This document shows, in pieces, positions 24,092-32,702 of a stretch of 64,000 nt of DNA. The DNA is from Ferdinandcohnia salidurans. Its GTDB lineage: Bacteria; Bacillota; Bacilli; Bacillales; Bacillaceae_L. The stretch's first letter is position 1; each line of letters opens with the position of its first letter. Both the position numbers and the translations under genes were made by a program. The DNA lies in NCBI RefSeq assembly GCF_042680725.1, contig NZ_JBHUEK010000010.1, positions 124,001 to 188,000 of the forward strand. The letters run 5' to 3'. The notes beneath the pieces were generated by a model that worked only from the letters and a program-made list of their open reading frames with translations, did no database searches and had not been told where the DNA came from.

Positions 24092-25264
24092 GTGTTTATG
24101 TTTGAAAAACCGTTAGGTATGAGAGATACATTGCCTGCTTTATATGAAGCGAAAAAGAAAATTCGCAATGCAATGTCATCTCAAATTGAAAGCTGGGGTT
24201 ATCAATTTATTGAAACTCCAACACTTGAATACTATGAAACAATCGGCGAGGCGTCAGCGATCCTCGACCGTCAATTATTTAAACTATTGGATTCACAGGG
24301 TCACACACTTGTGCTGAGACCTGATATGACAGCTCCGATTGCTCGAGTTGCAGCATCTCGTTTATATCAAGGGGAATATCCACAACGCATCGCCTATTCC
24401 GCAAATGTGTTCCGTGCGCAGCAGCATGAAGGTGGAAGACCAGCTGAGTTTGAACAAATTGGAGTCGAGTATATTGGCGATACAACAACAAGTGCTGATG
24501 CAGAGGTTATCTCGCTAATGATTGCGTCCCTTAAACAGGCAGGATTAACTAATTTTACAGTGCCAATCGGCCATATTGGTTATGTGAGAGCCTTGTTTAT
24601 GGAGATTGTTGGAAATGAGGCAAGAGCGGATGCCTTACAACGCTATTTATATGAAAAAAATTACGTAGGCTATAGAGAGCATGTGAAAAAACTACCACTT
24701 TCTTCTATTGATAAACAGCGATTGCTATCCCTTTTACAACTAAGAGGCAATGAATCAAAAATTACAAAAGCGAAAGATCTAGTTGAATGTGAAGAAGGAA
24801 AAAAAGCAGCAGACGAACTTGAAATGCTCTGGAAAAAGCTAGAGGCATTCGGAGTAACTGAGCATATAAAAATAGACTTCAATCTCGTTAGCCATATGAG
24901 CTACTACACAGGAATTCTTTTTGAAGTTTATGCTGAGAATGTAGGCTTTTTAGTAGGAAATGGTGGCCGTTATGATCATTTATTTGAAAAATTTGATCGT
25001 CCTGCACCAGCGACAGGTTTTGGAATTCGAATTGATCGACTACTTGAAGCCCTTGATTTACCTCAGGAAGAGACAGAAATCCATTGTGTGATTTTTAGCG
25101 CTGAACAGAGAGAAGAAGCAATCCGATTTGCGATGAGTAAAAGAGAACAGGGTGAGCGGGTTATTCTTCAAGATATAGCGGGGGTCAAGGATGTTGATGC
25201 TTGTACGAATGCTTTTGCCAAAAACACCTTTTTCTTAGGAACGACAAGGAAGGAGGAGGCTTAA
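24092..25264 (+). CDS. hisZ: ATP phosphoribosyltransferase regulatory subunit
   Basis: A 390-residue histidyl-tRNA-synthetase paralogue that lacks tRNA-charging activity and instead forms a complex with short-form HisG, giving it histidine feedback control. Class II synthetase-like motifs are present: FEKPLGMRDTLP at the start, LRPDMTAPIAR for motif 2, and GGRYDHLFEKF with ATGFGIRIDRLLEAL near the end. GTG 24092 (giving MFMFEKP) is favoured because GGTGGTGA lies 8 bp upstream. hisG follows directly after the stop. First gene of the his operon. Confidence 0.93.
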   Translation: MFMFEKPLGMRDTLPALYEAKKKIRNAMSSQIESWGYQFIETPTLEYYETIGEASAILDRQLFKLLDSQGHTLVLRPDMTAPIARVAASRLYQGEYPQRIAYSANVFRAQQHEGGRPAEFEQIGVEYIGDTTTSADAEVISLMIASLKQAGLTNFTVPIGHIGYVRALFMEIVGNEARADALQRYLYEKNYVGYREHVKKLPLSSIDKQRLLSLLQLRGNESKITKAKDLVECEEGKKAADELEMLWKKLEAFGVTEHIKIDFNLVSHMSYYTGILFEVYAENVGFLVGNGGRYDHLFEKFDRPAPATGFGIRIDRLLEALDLPQEETEIHCVIFSAEQREEAIRFAMSKREQGERVILQDIAGVKDVDACTNAFAKNTFFLGTTRKEEA

Positions 25265-25894
25265 ATGAGTGATAAATTAACAATTGCGATGCCAAAGGGA
25301 CGAATTTTTGAAGAGGCGGCACAACTTTTAGTAAAAGCAGGCTACAATCTTCCTCCAGAATTCGAGGATTCCAGAAAGCTGATTATCGACGTTCCTGATG
25401 AGCCGTTTCGTTTCATGCTTGCAAAACCAATGGATGTGACTACATATGTAGAGCACGGTGTGGCAGACCTTGGTATAGCCGGAAAAGATGTAATGCTAGA
25501 GGAAGAGCGCGATGTATATGAGGTGCTCGATTTACAAATCAGCAAATGCTATCTAGCTGTTGCTGGACTCCCAGATGTCAAAATCAAAGGTGTTGCACCT
25601 AAAATCGCAACAAAATATCCAAACATCGCATCTAGCTATTTTCGTGAAAATGGGGAGCAGGTTGAAATTATTAAACTAAACGGTTCGATCGAACTTGCAC
25701 CATTAATTGGTCTTGCAGATCGAATTGTCGATATCGTCTCAACAGGACGTACATTGAAGGAAAATGGATTAGTTGAGCTTGAACATATTGCGGATATCAC
25801 ATCCCGACTTATCGTAAATCCAGTAAGCTATCGCTTAAAGGATCAACAAATTGATGAAATCGTTGAGCGACTATCAACAGTGGTATCGCAATAG
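25265..25894 (+). CDS. hisG: ATP phosphoribosyltransferase, short form
   Basis: A 209-residue enzyme that joins ATP and PRPP, the first and committed step of histidine synthesis. It has the short-form layout without the C-terminal regulatory domain, which explains the need for HisZ. Marks: TIAMPKGRIFEEA at the N-terminus, VADLGIAGKDVM, and the PRPP-binding DIVSTGRTLKENGL. It starts immediately after the hisZ stop with GGAGGAGG upstream. Confidence 0.97.
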   Translation: MSDKLTIAMPKGRIFEEAAQLLVKAGYNLPPEFEDSRKLIIDVPDEPFRFMLAKPMDVTTYVEHGVADLGIAGKDVMLEEERDVYEVLDLQISKCYLAVAGLPDVKIKGVAPKIATKYPNIASSYFRENGEQVEIIKLNGSIELAPLIGLADRIVDIVSTGRTLKENGLVELEHIADITSRLIVNPVSYRLKDQQIDEIVERLSTVVSQ

Positions 25895-25921
25895 TATCAA
25901 AAGGGAAAGGACCGACACACC

Positions 25922-27187
25922 ATGAGAATTGAACGTGTAACCAATTCTGTTTCACTGAAACGGACCATTGATAGTGGGACAGAAGATCAAAGAAAAGCAG
26001 TCTTAGAAATTCTCGCTAACGTACAAAAAGAAGGGGATCAGGCCCTTCGTTCCTATACTGAAAAATTTGACGGGGTTTTACTTGAGGCATTAAAAGTCGC
26101 TGAGTCAGATTTCAACGAGGCGTATCAAAAATTAGACGCGAATCTTGTTCCAATCATAAAAGAAGCAGCTAAAAATATCCGTGATTACCATAGTCGTCAA
26201 GTAAAGCAATCATGGATGACGATGAAGGATAATGGGACGATTCTTGGACAAAAAATCACTCCACTTGATGCAGTTGGTGTCTATGTTCCTGGTGGGAAGG
26301 CTGCTTACCCGTCATCTGTCCTAATGAATGTCATTCCTGCACAGGTCGCTGGGGTCGAGAGGATTGTAATGGTGTCACCACCTGGAAAAGATGGTACTAT
26401 TCCAGCCGGTGTATTAGTGGCTGCGGACATCCTTGGTGTGAAAGAAATCTATAAGGTTGGCGGCGCTCAAGCAGTTGGGGCGTTGGCGTACGGAACGGAG
26501 ACCATTAAGCCAGTTGATAAAATCGTCGGTCCTGGTAATATCTTTGTTGCATTAGCAAAACGTGAGGTATACGGAAACGTGGATATCGACATGATTGCAG
26601 GACCTAGTGAAATCGTCGTATTGGCAGATGAGACAGCTCTACCAAACGAAATCGCTGCAGACTTACTCTCTCAAGCAGAGCATGATGAACGAGCATCAAG
26701 CATTCTCGTTACACCATCAATGGAGCTTGCAGAAGCCGTTTCCGAAGAGGTTGAAAGACAGTTGAGCCTTCTTCCACGTGAAGCGATTGCTAGAGCATCA
26801 ATTAATGATTTTGGAGCCATTTACGTTACAGGTGACCTTGATGAAGCAATCAAGGTTGTAAACGAACTTGCTCCAGAACATCTCGAAATCATGACGGAGG
26901 AACCGATGGAACAGGTTGGAAAAATTAAGCACGCAGGTGCTATTTTTATCGGTCGATATAGCTCCGAGCCTGTAGGTGACTATTTTGCTGGTCCAAACCA
27001 CGTCCTTCCGACAAACGGAACAGCACGTTTTTCAAGTCCATTAAGTGTGGATGATTTTACAAAAAAATCAAGCATCATTTCGTATAGTAAACAAGCTATT
27101 GAAGAAAACGGTCCGAAAATTGCTGCTTTCGCAAGACTAGAGGGGTTAGAAGCACACGCAAGAGCCGTAGAAGAACGATTAAAATAA
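25922..27187 (+). CDS. hisD: Histidinol dehydrogenase
   Basis: A 421-residue zinc enzyme that oxidises histidinol to histidine in two NAD-dependent steps, the end of the pathway. Conserved segments include VYVPGGKAAYPSSVLMN, GGAQAVGALAYGTETI, VDMIAGPSEI-type DIDMIAGPSEIVVLAD, LLSQAEHDERAS with metal-binding Gln/His, and ELAPEHLEIMTE with the catalytic Glu-His. ATG 25922 follows AAAGGACC. Its stop is followed by the densest DnaA-box array of the window. Confidence 0.97.
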   Translation: MRIERVTNSVSLKRTIDSGTEDQRKAVLEILANVQKEGDQALRSYTEKFDGVLLEALKVAESDFNEAYQKLDANLVPIIKEAAKNIRDYHSRQVKQSWMTMKDNGTILGQKITPLDAVGVYVPGGKAAYPSSVLMNVIPAQVAGVERIVMVSPPGKDGTIPAGVLVAADILGVKEIYKVGGAQAVGALAYGTETIKPVDKIVGPGNIFVALAKREVYGNVDIDMIAGPSEIVVLADETALPNEIAADLLSQAEHDERASSILVTPSMELAEAVSEEVERQLSLLPREAIARASINDFGAIYVTGDLDEAIKVVNELAPEHLEIMTEEPMEQVGKIKHAGAIFIGRYSSEPVGDYFAGPNHVLPTNGTARFSSPLSVDDFTKKSSIISYSKQAIEENGPKIAAFARLEGLEAHARAVEERLK

Positions 27188-27208
27188 TTCACAAAATTCA
27201 CACCTTGT

Positions 27209-27291
27209 TGTGGATAATGTGGATAATGTGGATAATAATCCACAAAATTAAGAAATTTCAGGCGTTCGAATAATCATTAAAATGTGGATAA
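27209..27291 (-). other. DnaA-box cluster 2, between hisD and hisB
   Basis: Three exact minus-strand DnaA boxes (TGTGGATAA on the plus strand) follow each other with no gap at 27209-27217, 27218-27226 and 27227-27235. A near-match in the opposite direction (TAATCCACA, 27236-27244) abuts them. Another exact box is at 27283-27291, 15 bp before the hisB ATG. The array fills most of the 118-bp intergenic gap. Confidence 0.8.
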
Positions 27292-27305
27292 CGGTAGGTG
27301 TAATC

Positions 27306-27893
27306 ATGACAAGACAAGCAAAGGTTGAACGTAAGACAAATGAAACAGATATAAAACTAGATTTTACAGTAGATGGTGAAGGCGTTTCGAAGCTCGATAC
27401 TGGCGTTCCATTTATGTCCCACATGCTAGATCTCTTTACACAACATGGAAAATTCAACTTAACAGTTGATGCAAATGGTGATACAGAAATTGATGACCAC
27501 CATACAACAGAGGATATTGGAATTTGTTTAGGACAGGCATTGCGTGAAGCACTTGGAGATAAAAAAGGCATCAAGCGCTACGGAAACGCATTTGTTCCAA
27601 TGGATGAAGCTCTCGCACAGGTTGTCATCGATCTAGGAAATCGCCCACATTTCGAATTAAAAGCGGATTTCCCAAGTTCTCGAGTTGGTACATTCGATAC
27701 AGAACTTGTCCATGAATTTTTATGGAAGCTTGCATTAGAGGCAAGAATCAATCTCCATGTTATTGTTCACTACGGTCACAATACACATCATATGATTGAA
27801 GCTATTTTTAAAGCATTTGGTCGTGCATTAGATGAAGCAACAATGATTGACCCACGAGTTAAGGGGGTCCCGTCAACGAAAGGGATGTTGTAG
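27306..27893 (+). CDS. hisB: Imidazoleglycerol-phosphate dehydratase
   Basis: A 195-residue Mn-dependent dehydratase making imidazole acetol phosphate. The metal-binding histidine clusters are clear: DDHHTTEDIGICLGQAL, and HNTHHMIEAIFKAFGRAL near the C-terminus; FLWKLALEARINLHV precedes the latter. ATG 27306 is chosen because GGTAGGTG precedes it and the product then has family length; the longer ATG at 27282 starts inside a DnaA box. hisH begins directly after the stop. Confidence 0.97.
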   Translation: MTRQAKVERKTNETDIKLDFTVDGEGVSKLDTGVPFMSHMLDLFTQHGKFNLTVDANGDTEIDDHHTTEDIGICLGQALREALGDKKGIKRYGNAFVPMDEALAQVVIDLGNRPHFELKADFPSSRVGTFDTELVHEFLWKLALEARINLHVIVHYGHNTHHMIEAIFKAFGRALDEATMIDPRVKGVPSTKGML

Positions 27894-28526
27894 ATGATAG
27901 GCATAATTGATTATGGCATGGGGAATTTATACAGCGTTTCTAAGGCGCTTGAACGGATGAACTATGATTATTTCATATCAAGTTCACCAGATGAGCTTGC
28001 TAAAGCAGACGGTTTAATTTTACCCGGTGTCGGCTCCTTTAAGGATGCAATGGGAATCTTACATGAAAAAGGATTAGTCAGTTTCATTAAGGAATCTGTT
28101 GCAAAAGGGACACCACTCTTAGGCATCTGTTTAGGAATGCAGCTATTATTTGAAGAAAGTGAAGAAAATGGACTTACCCAAGGTCTTGGTTTCTTAAAAG
28201 GTAGAATTACAAAAATTCCTGGCATAACAGCGAATGGCGAAACCTACAAAGTCCCTCATATGGGCTGGAATGATCTTGAACTCAAGAATCCATCACCACT
28301 TTTAAAGGACATCGAGGGTGGACACGTCTATTTCGTTCATTCCTACTTCGCAGAGACTGACAATGAAAATGTAATCGCAAGTAGCATGTATGATGTCGAC
28401 GTCCCAGCTGTTGTTGGAAAAGGGAATGTGTTTGGAACCCAGTTTCATCCTGAAAAAAGCAGTGAACTAGGATTAAAAATCCTCCAAAACTACGCTGCGA
28501 TCGTGGAAAAGAAGGTGACAATATGA
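27894..28526 (+). CDS. hisH: Imidazole glycerol phosphate synthase, glutaminase subunit
   Basis: A 210-residue class I glutamine amidotransferase that supplies ammonia to HisF. The nucleophile elbow is GICLGMQLLFE (Cys near residue 80), and the His-Glu pair is in TQFHPEKSSELG. The N-terminal IGIIDYGMGNLYSV is typical. The start abuts the hisB stop and the end overlaps hisA by 4 bp. Confidence 0.97.
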   Translation: MIGIIDYGMGNLYSVSKALERMNYDYFISSSPDELAKADGLILPGVGSFKDAMGILHEKGLVSFIKESVAKGTPLLGICLGMQLLFEESEENGLTQGLGFLKGRITKIPGITANGETYKVPHMGWNDLELKNPSPLLKDIEGGHVYFVHSYFAETDNENVIASSMYDVDVPAVVGKGNVFGTQFHPEKSSELGLKILQNYAAIVEKKVTI

Positions 28527-29257
28527 GTACTTTTACAATTTACCCGGCAATCGATATGCGCGGTGGCAAATGTGTTCGATTGCTTCAAGGGGATTATAAT
28601 AAAGAAACAGTCTATGGTGACTCACCGTTTGATATGGCGAAAGCCTTCGCTGATGCGGGGGCTGAGTGGATTCACATGGTAGATTTAGATGGAGCAAAAG
28701 CGGGTAAACGTGTGAATGACCAATACGTGATTGAGGTTGCCAAGAAACTTGATGCAAAAGTTCAAATCGGTGGCGGAATTCGATCCGAAGAGGATGTAGC
28801 TTACTATATTGAAAATGGCGTTGACCGCGTCATTTTAGGAAGTGCAGCCATTTCAAATCCCGACTTTGTAAAGGACATGCTTAAGAAATACAAAGAAAAA
28901 ATCGCGATTGGCATTGATGCGAAAGACGGCTATGTAGCCACTGAGGGCTGGTTAAATACATCTTCTGTAAAAGCGACTGATTTAGGTGTTGAGCTTGCGA
29001 AAGCAGGTGCACAAACATTTATTTTTACAGATATTGCGACAGACGGCATGCTTAGTGGTCCTAACATTGACGCGGTTGCTACACTTGCTTCTGTAACTGG
29101 AAAACAAGTCATCGCTTCAGGTGGAGTTAGCTCTATTGAAGACTTAAAAGCACTTAGTAAGCTAGCCGATCAAGGTGTTTCTGGTGCAATTGTAGGAAAA
29201 GCCATCTATACGAATCAATTTACCGTTCAAGAGGCGTTAGAAGAGGTGAATGGCTGA
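28523..29257 (+). CDS. hisA: ProFAR isomerase
   Basis: A 244-residue TIM-barrel enzyme converting ProFAR to PRFAR. It opens YPAIDMRGGKCVRLLQG with the catalytic Asp, and has phosphate-binding loops QIGGGIRSEED and IASGGVSSIEDL plus FTDIATDGMLSGPN. It overlaps hisH by 4 bp and shares its last base with the hisF start, so translation is coupled through the operon. Confidence 0.97.
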   Translation: MSTFTIYPAIDMRGGKCVRLLQGDYNKETVYGDSPFDMAKAFADAGAEWIHMVDLDGAKAGKRVNDQYVIEVAKKLDAKVQIGGGIRSEEDVAYYIENGVDRVILGSAAISNPDFVKDMLKKYKEKIAIGIDAKDGYVATEGWLNTSSVKATDLGVELAKAGAQTFIFTDIATDGMLSGPNIDAVATLASVTGKQVIASGGVSSIEDLKALSKLADQGVSGAIVGKAIYTNQFTVQEALEEVNG

Positions 29258-30015
29258 TGATCACAAAACGTATCATTCCATGTTTGGACGTTAAAGATGG
29301 TCGCGTTGTGAAAGGCATTCAATTTGTTGGACTACGTGATGCTGGGGACCCAGTTGAACTTGCAAAATTCTATGATTCAGAAGGTGCAGATGAACTCGTA
29401 TTCCTTGATATTTCTGCCTCACATGAAGGTCGCAAAACGATGGTTGAGGTTGTCGAAAAAGTGGCCGCAGAACTTGCAATTCCTTTTACAGTAGGAGGAG
29501 GAATTAATTCTTTAGAGGATATGAAAAAAATCCTTCGTGCCGGTGCTGACAAGGTTTCACTTAATACGGCAGCTGTGACAAATCCTGACTTAATCAAGGA
29601 AGGTGCTGACTTCTTTGGCTCTCAATGTATTGTCGTTGCGATCGACGCAAAATACGATGAGGCACTTAGTAGCTGGAGAGTTTACACTCATGGCGGACGT
29701 AAAGCAACTGAGTGGCAGGTTGTCTCTTGGGCGAAGGAAGCAATCAAGCTTGGAGCCGGTGAGATATTATTAACTAGTATGGACGATGACGGAAGCAAGG
29801 ATGGCTTCAACCTTGAATTAACAAGACGTGTAAGTGAGGCAGTTACTGTGCCTGTCATCGCATCAGGTGGTGCTGGAAATGCTGAACATTTTGCACAAGC
29901 ATTTAAAGAAGGTAAAGCAGACGCTGCATTAGCAGCAAGTATTTTTCACTACAAAGAAACTTCCGTAAAAGAAGTTAAAACTTATTTAAAAGAGAAAGGG
30001 GTCAATGTCCGATGA
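29257..30015 (+). CDS. hisF: Imidazole glycerol phosphate synthase, cyclase subunit
   Basis: A 252-residue TIM-barrel synthase that works with HisH to produce IGP and AICAR. Marks: RIIPCLDVKDGRVVKG with the catalytic Asp, VFLDISASHEGR, VGGGINSLEDM, LLTSMDDDGSKDGF with the second catalytic Asp, and IASGGAGNAEHF. The ATG overlaps the hisA stop and the end overlaps hisI by 4 bp. Confidence 0.97.
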   Translation: MITKRIIPCLDVKDGRVVKGIQFVGLRDAGDPVELAKFYDSEGADELVFLDISASHEGRKTMVEVVEKVAAELAIPFTVGGGINSLEDMKKILRAGADKVSLNTAAVTNPDLIKEGADFFGSQCIVVAIDAKYDEALSSWRVYTHGGRKATEWQVVSWAKEAIKLGAGEILLTSMDDDGSKDGFNLELTRRVSEAVTVPVIASGGAGNAEHFAQAFKEGKADAALAASIFHYKETSVKEVKTYLKEKGVNVR

Positions 30016-30632
30016 ACACACCAGACATTATATTCGACGAAAAAGGACTTGCTCCAGCCATTGTTCAGGATGCAGTAAGCAAAGAGGTTTTAACACTTGC
30101 TTATATGAATGAAGAATCTTTACGCAAATCCATTGAAACACGTGAAACTTGGTTTTATAGCCGCTCACGCCAGGAACTTTGGCATAAAGGGGAAACCTCA
30201 GGAAATACTCAAAAAATAGTGGATATCAAATATGATTGTGACCAGGATGCCATTCTTGTTTTAGTTGAGCCAGCAGGCCCAGCTTGCCACACAGGAAGCT
30301 ATTCTTGTTTCAACGAATCAGTTCTAGGAGAAGCAAAAGAAGTGTCTTCCGACCGTTTTGCTATTCTTAATGAGCTTGAAGAGGTAATTGCTAAACGTGA
30401 AGCCGAAATGCCAGAGGGCGCTTATACTACATACCTATTTGATAAAGGGGTAGATAAGATTCTGAAGAAAGTCGGTGAAGAAGCTTCAGAGGTCATTATT
30501 GCAGCGAAAAACCGCGATCACGAAGAACTTAAGTGGGAAGCAGCAGATTTGATTTATCACTTACTTGTCTTACTTCGTGAACAAAAGCTTCCACTTGATG
30601 AAGTATTATCTGTACTTCAAAAAAGAAGATAA
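30012..30632 (+). CDS. hisI: Bifunctional PRA-CH hydrolase / PRA-PH pyrophosphatase
   Basis: A 206-residue HisI-HisE fusion catalysing steps two and three of histidine synthesis. The N-terminal HisI part shows the zinc and Mg residues in DIKYDCDQDAILV and GPACHTGSYSCF. The C-terminal HisE part (from about residue 115) has the MazG-like VGEEASEVIIAAKN and WEAADLIYHLLVLL. It closes the operon; a terminator whose loop carries a DnaA box follows. Confidence 0.96.
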   Translation: MNTPDIIFDEKGLAPAIVQDAVSKEVLTLAYMNEESLRKSIETRETWFYSRSRQELWHKGETSGNTQKIVDIKYDCDQDAILVLVEPAGPACHTGSYSCFNESVLGEAKEVSSDRFAILNELEEVIAKREAEMPEGAYTTYLFDKGVDKILKKVGEEASEVIIAAKNRDHEELKWEAADLIYHLLVLLREQKLPLDEVLSVLQKRR

Positions 30633-30641
30633 GAATGTCAA

Positions 30642-30672
30642 GGGTGCTTATCCACAGATGAGCACCTTTTTT
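30642..30672 (+). terminator. Terminator of the his operon, with a DnaA box in its loop
   Basis: GGTGCT and AGCACC form the stem, TTATCCACA lies at 30648-30656 in the upper stem/loop, and TTTTTT follows. Confidence 0.8.
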
Positions 30673-30822
30673 AATGCCTGACTATACTGGAATGTGTATT
30701 ATTTATCCACGATATCCACATTATCCACAAATGCACTTCAAATAATGTGCATATGTTCACTCAATTCAGTAGCCAAGCTACTTTATTCACAAAATTAGAA
30801 ATACTTGTCCACATTACCCACA
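30648..30822 (+). other. DnaA-box cluster 3, downstream of the his operon
   Basis: An exact TTATCCACA at 30648-30656; a gapless trio TTATCCACG, ATATCCACA, TTATCCACA at 30703-30711, 30712-30720 and 30721-30729; TTATTCACA at 30783-30791; and an adjoining pair TTGTCCACA, TTACCCACA at 30805-30813 and 30814-30822. Two are exact and the others have one mismatch. All are on the plus strand. No gene is visible between 30633 and 31110; a T/C-rich frame there is not credible. Confidence 0.75.
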
Positions 30823-30943
30823 AATTACCACTCATACTTTCTCTAAAAGTTTTTCCCTTTTACCCAAGCACCCCTATGTGTCAAGGATTATATATGTTAT
30901 ACTACGTTGGGAAATATGTTTATAAAGCAGTATTTATAGTGAT

Positions 30944-31086
30944 GTTCAAAAAGTCCGGTAAAAATGACACATCGAATTTCTTTGTTGGCTTGCTTTTCCG
31001 TTGCTCACGTATTAACAGCATACGTTCCGCTACTCAAAGCTGCGCCGCCTAGAACTTCTTGGTCCTTTTTATCCTCCTTTTTGAAC
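30944..31086 (+). repeat. Dispersed repeat R1, copy c (143 bp)
   Basis: Perfect 10-bp inverted ends GTTCAAAAAG (30944-30953) and CTTTTTGAAC (31077-31086) enclose the R1 core (TTGGCTTGCTTTTCCGTT, CTCACGTATTAACAGCATAC, CTCAAAGCTGCGCCGCC). It ends 24 bp before the yvcD start. Confidence 0.88.
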
Positions 31087-31110
31087 ACGTACTTTTAGTG
31101 GAGGACCCCG

Positions 31111-32601
31111 ATGGAAAAACAAAACAGAAAAGAAAGTCAGCATAGTTCAAAGGTAATTCCGTTTATCCAGACGGGAGAATATTATTTTAAAAAAGGACTA
31201 AAGGCGTATCGCCAGCATGATATATATAAATCCATAAAACATTTTAAACGAGCGATTCAGCTTGAACCAAAAGAGCCGATGTTCTTATGTCAATTATCCG
31301 TAGCGTTAACGGAAATTGGCGATTACATCCTATCTAATCAATATCTTACACAAATAATGGAAGATCCAAATTTCGATATGCCAGAGTGCTTTTATTTCAT
31401 GGCCAATAATTATGCACATTTAGGTTTGTTCCAAGAAGCAGGCAAACATGCACAAGCCTATTTAGATCGTGAGCCAGATGGAGACTTTTCGGAGGATGCC
31501 GAGGATTTGCTTGATTTACTGCTCCTTGAGGAAGTGGACTTTGAAGATTCGGCTAACCAACAGGACGAACTCATCGTCATGCAGGAACAAGCCCGTGATT
31601 ACCTTGAAACAGGACGATTAGACGAAGCGGTGACCCTTTTAAAGGAAATCATTCGCGAATACCCGGAATTTTGGTCTGCTTATAATAATTTAGCACTTGC
31701 GTATTTTTATTCTGGAGATGTGGAGAATGCATCTGAGATTCTTGATGAGGTTTTGAGTAAAAACCCTGGTAATCTTCATGCACTTTGCAACTCATTGGTA
31801 TTTCTATATTATCAACGAAAAAATCAACAGGTAAAAGAGCTAACGAAACGATTAGCACTGATTCATCCGATTCTTTCGGAACACCGCTATAAGCTAGGTG
31901 CGACATTTGGGTTGGTCGGTAGACATGATCTCGCTTATAAATGGTTGCGAAGTCTACAACGAAGTGGGTTTGAAGGAGACGAAACTTTCTATTATTGGCT
32001 TTCTCATTCTGCTTATTTTACAGAGCACCATGACGTTGCCCAAAATGCATGGAAGCGAGTGCTTGAAGAAAATCCAAGTAAAAAAGGCTCTGCTCCATGG
32101 GAATCAAACCGTACAAAATCCATTAGTGATGTATTGGACCGTTGGTTAACAGGTGATTTTATCGAGGAACGCTTATACGGTTTATTTTTAGCAAGTAAGA
32201 CAAATTCTTCTCTTGCTCGCAAGGATATTAAACATATAAAATTCCATGCGACCCTTGAACAAGAATTTGCAAACTATGTCCTAAGTAAAAAGAAAAAGAC
32301 AGGAAACATTCCGACCTATATCATTGATGGATATAATATTGCAGACACTCTATTTACAAAAAATAAACATGATGATTCTGCAAATGAGGAACTCTATTTA
32401 ACATGGTTAATGATTTACGATGAAGCGGTTAAGCGTCAATTCAATGTGTCTAACTGGCAAGCATGGGCTGCAGCAACGGAATACATCTGGCGCAACCACG
32501 GATCGCGGACGATAACCCAACAACAGGTTGCAGCGAAATATAATATTTCCAAAACAACCGTGATGAAGTATGTAAAATTTGTTAAAGAACTCTTACAATG
32601 A
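31111..32601 (+). CDS. yvcD: YvcD-like TPR repeat protein with C-terminal helix-turn-helix
   Basis: A 496-residue protein with tetratricopeptide repeats, for example YYFKKGLKAYRQHDIYKSIK at the start and DYLETGRLDEAVTLLKEIIR in the middle. The C-terminal end (TQQQVAAKYNISKTTVMKYV) looks like a helix-turn-helix. ATG 31111 follows TGGAGGACC. It matches B. subtilis yvcD by position next to trxB. TPR proteins mediate protein contacts; no biochemical function is established for this family. Repeat R1 copy c is directly upstream and may supply part of its leader. Confidence 0.82.
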   Translation: MEKQNRKESQHSSKVIPFIQTGEYYFKKGLKAYRQHDIYKSIKHFKRAIQLEPKEPMFLCQLSVALTEIGDYILSNQYLTQIMEDPNFDMPECFYFMANNYAHLGLFQEAGKHAQAYLDREPDGDFSEDAEDLLDLLLLEEVDFEDSANQQDELIVMQEQARDYLETGRLDEAVTLLKEIIREYPEFWSAYNNLALAYFYSGDVENASEILDEVLSKNPGNLHALCNSLVFLYYQRKNQQVKELTKRLALIHPILSEHRYKLGATFGLVGRHDLAYKWLRSLQRSGFEGDETFYYWLSHSAYFTEHHDVAQNAWKRVLEENPSKKGSAPWESNRTKSISDVLDRWLTGDFIEERLYGLFLASKTNSSLARKDIKHIKFHATLEQEFANYVLSKKKKTGNIPTYIIDGYNIADTLFTKNKHDDSANEELYLTWLMIYDEAVKRQFNVSNWQAWAAATEYIWRNHGSRTITQQQVAAKYNISKTTVMKYVKFVKELLQ

Positions 32602-32702
32602 GCATATTAATAGCGGATTTTGTCAGGTTTTTATAGGATAGGGGTAGGAGATACTAAAACAATAAAATCCACTTTTATAAGGAAGTAAGGAGAGACGTAA
32701 AA

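Noticed and set aside
30747..31052. Open frame of 101 codons between hisI and yvcD
   Set aside because: It runs through DnaA boxes and into repeat R1, has no ribosome site and no recognisable product.
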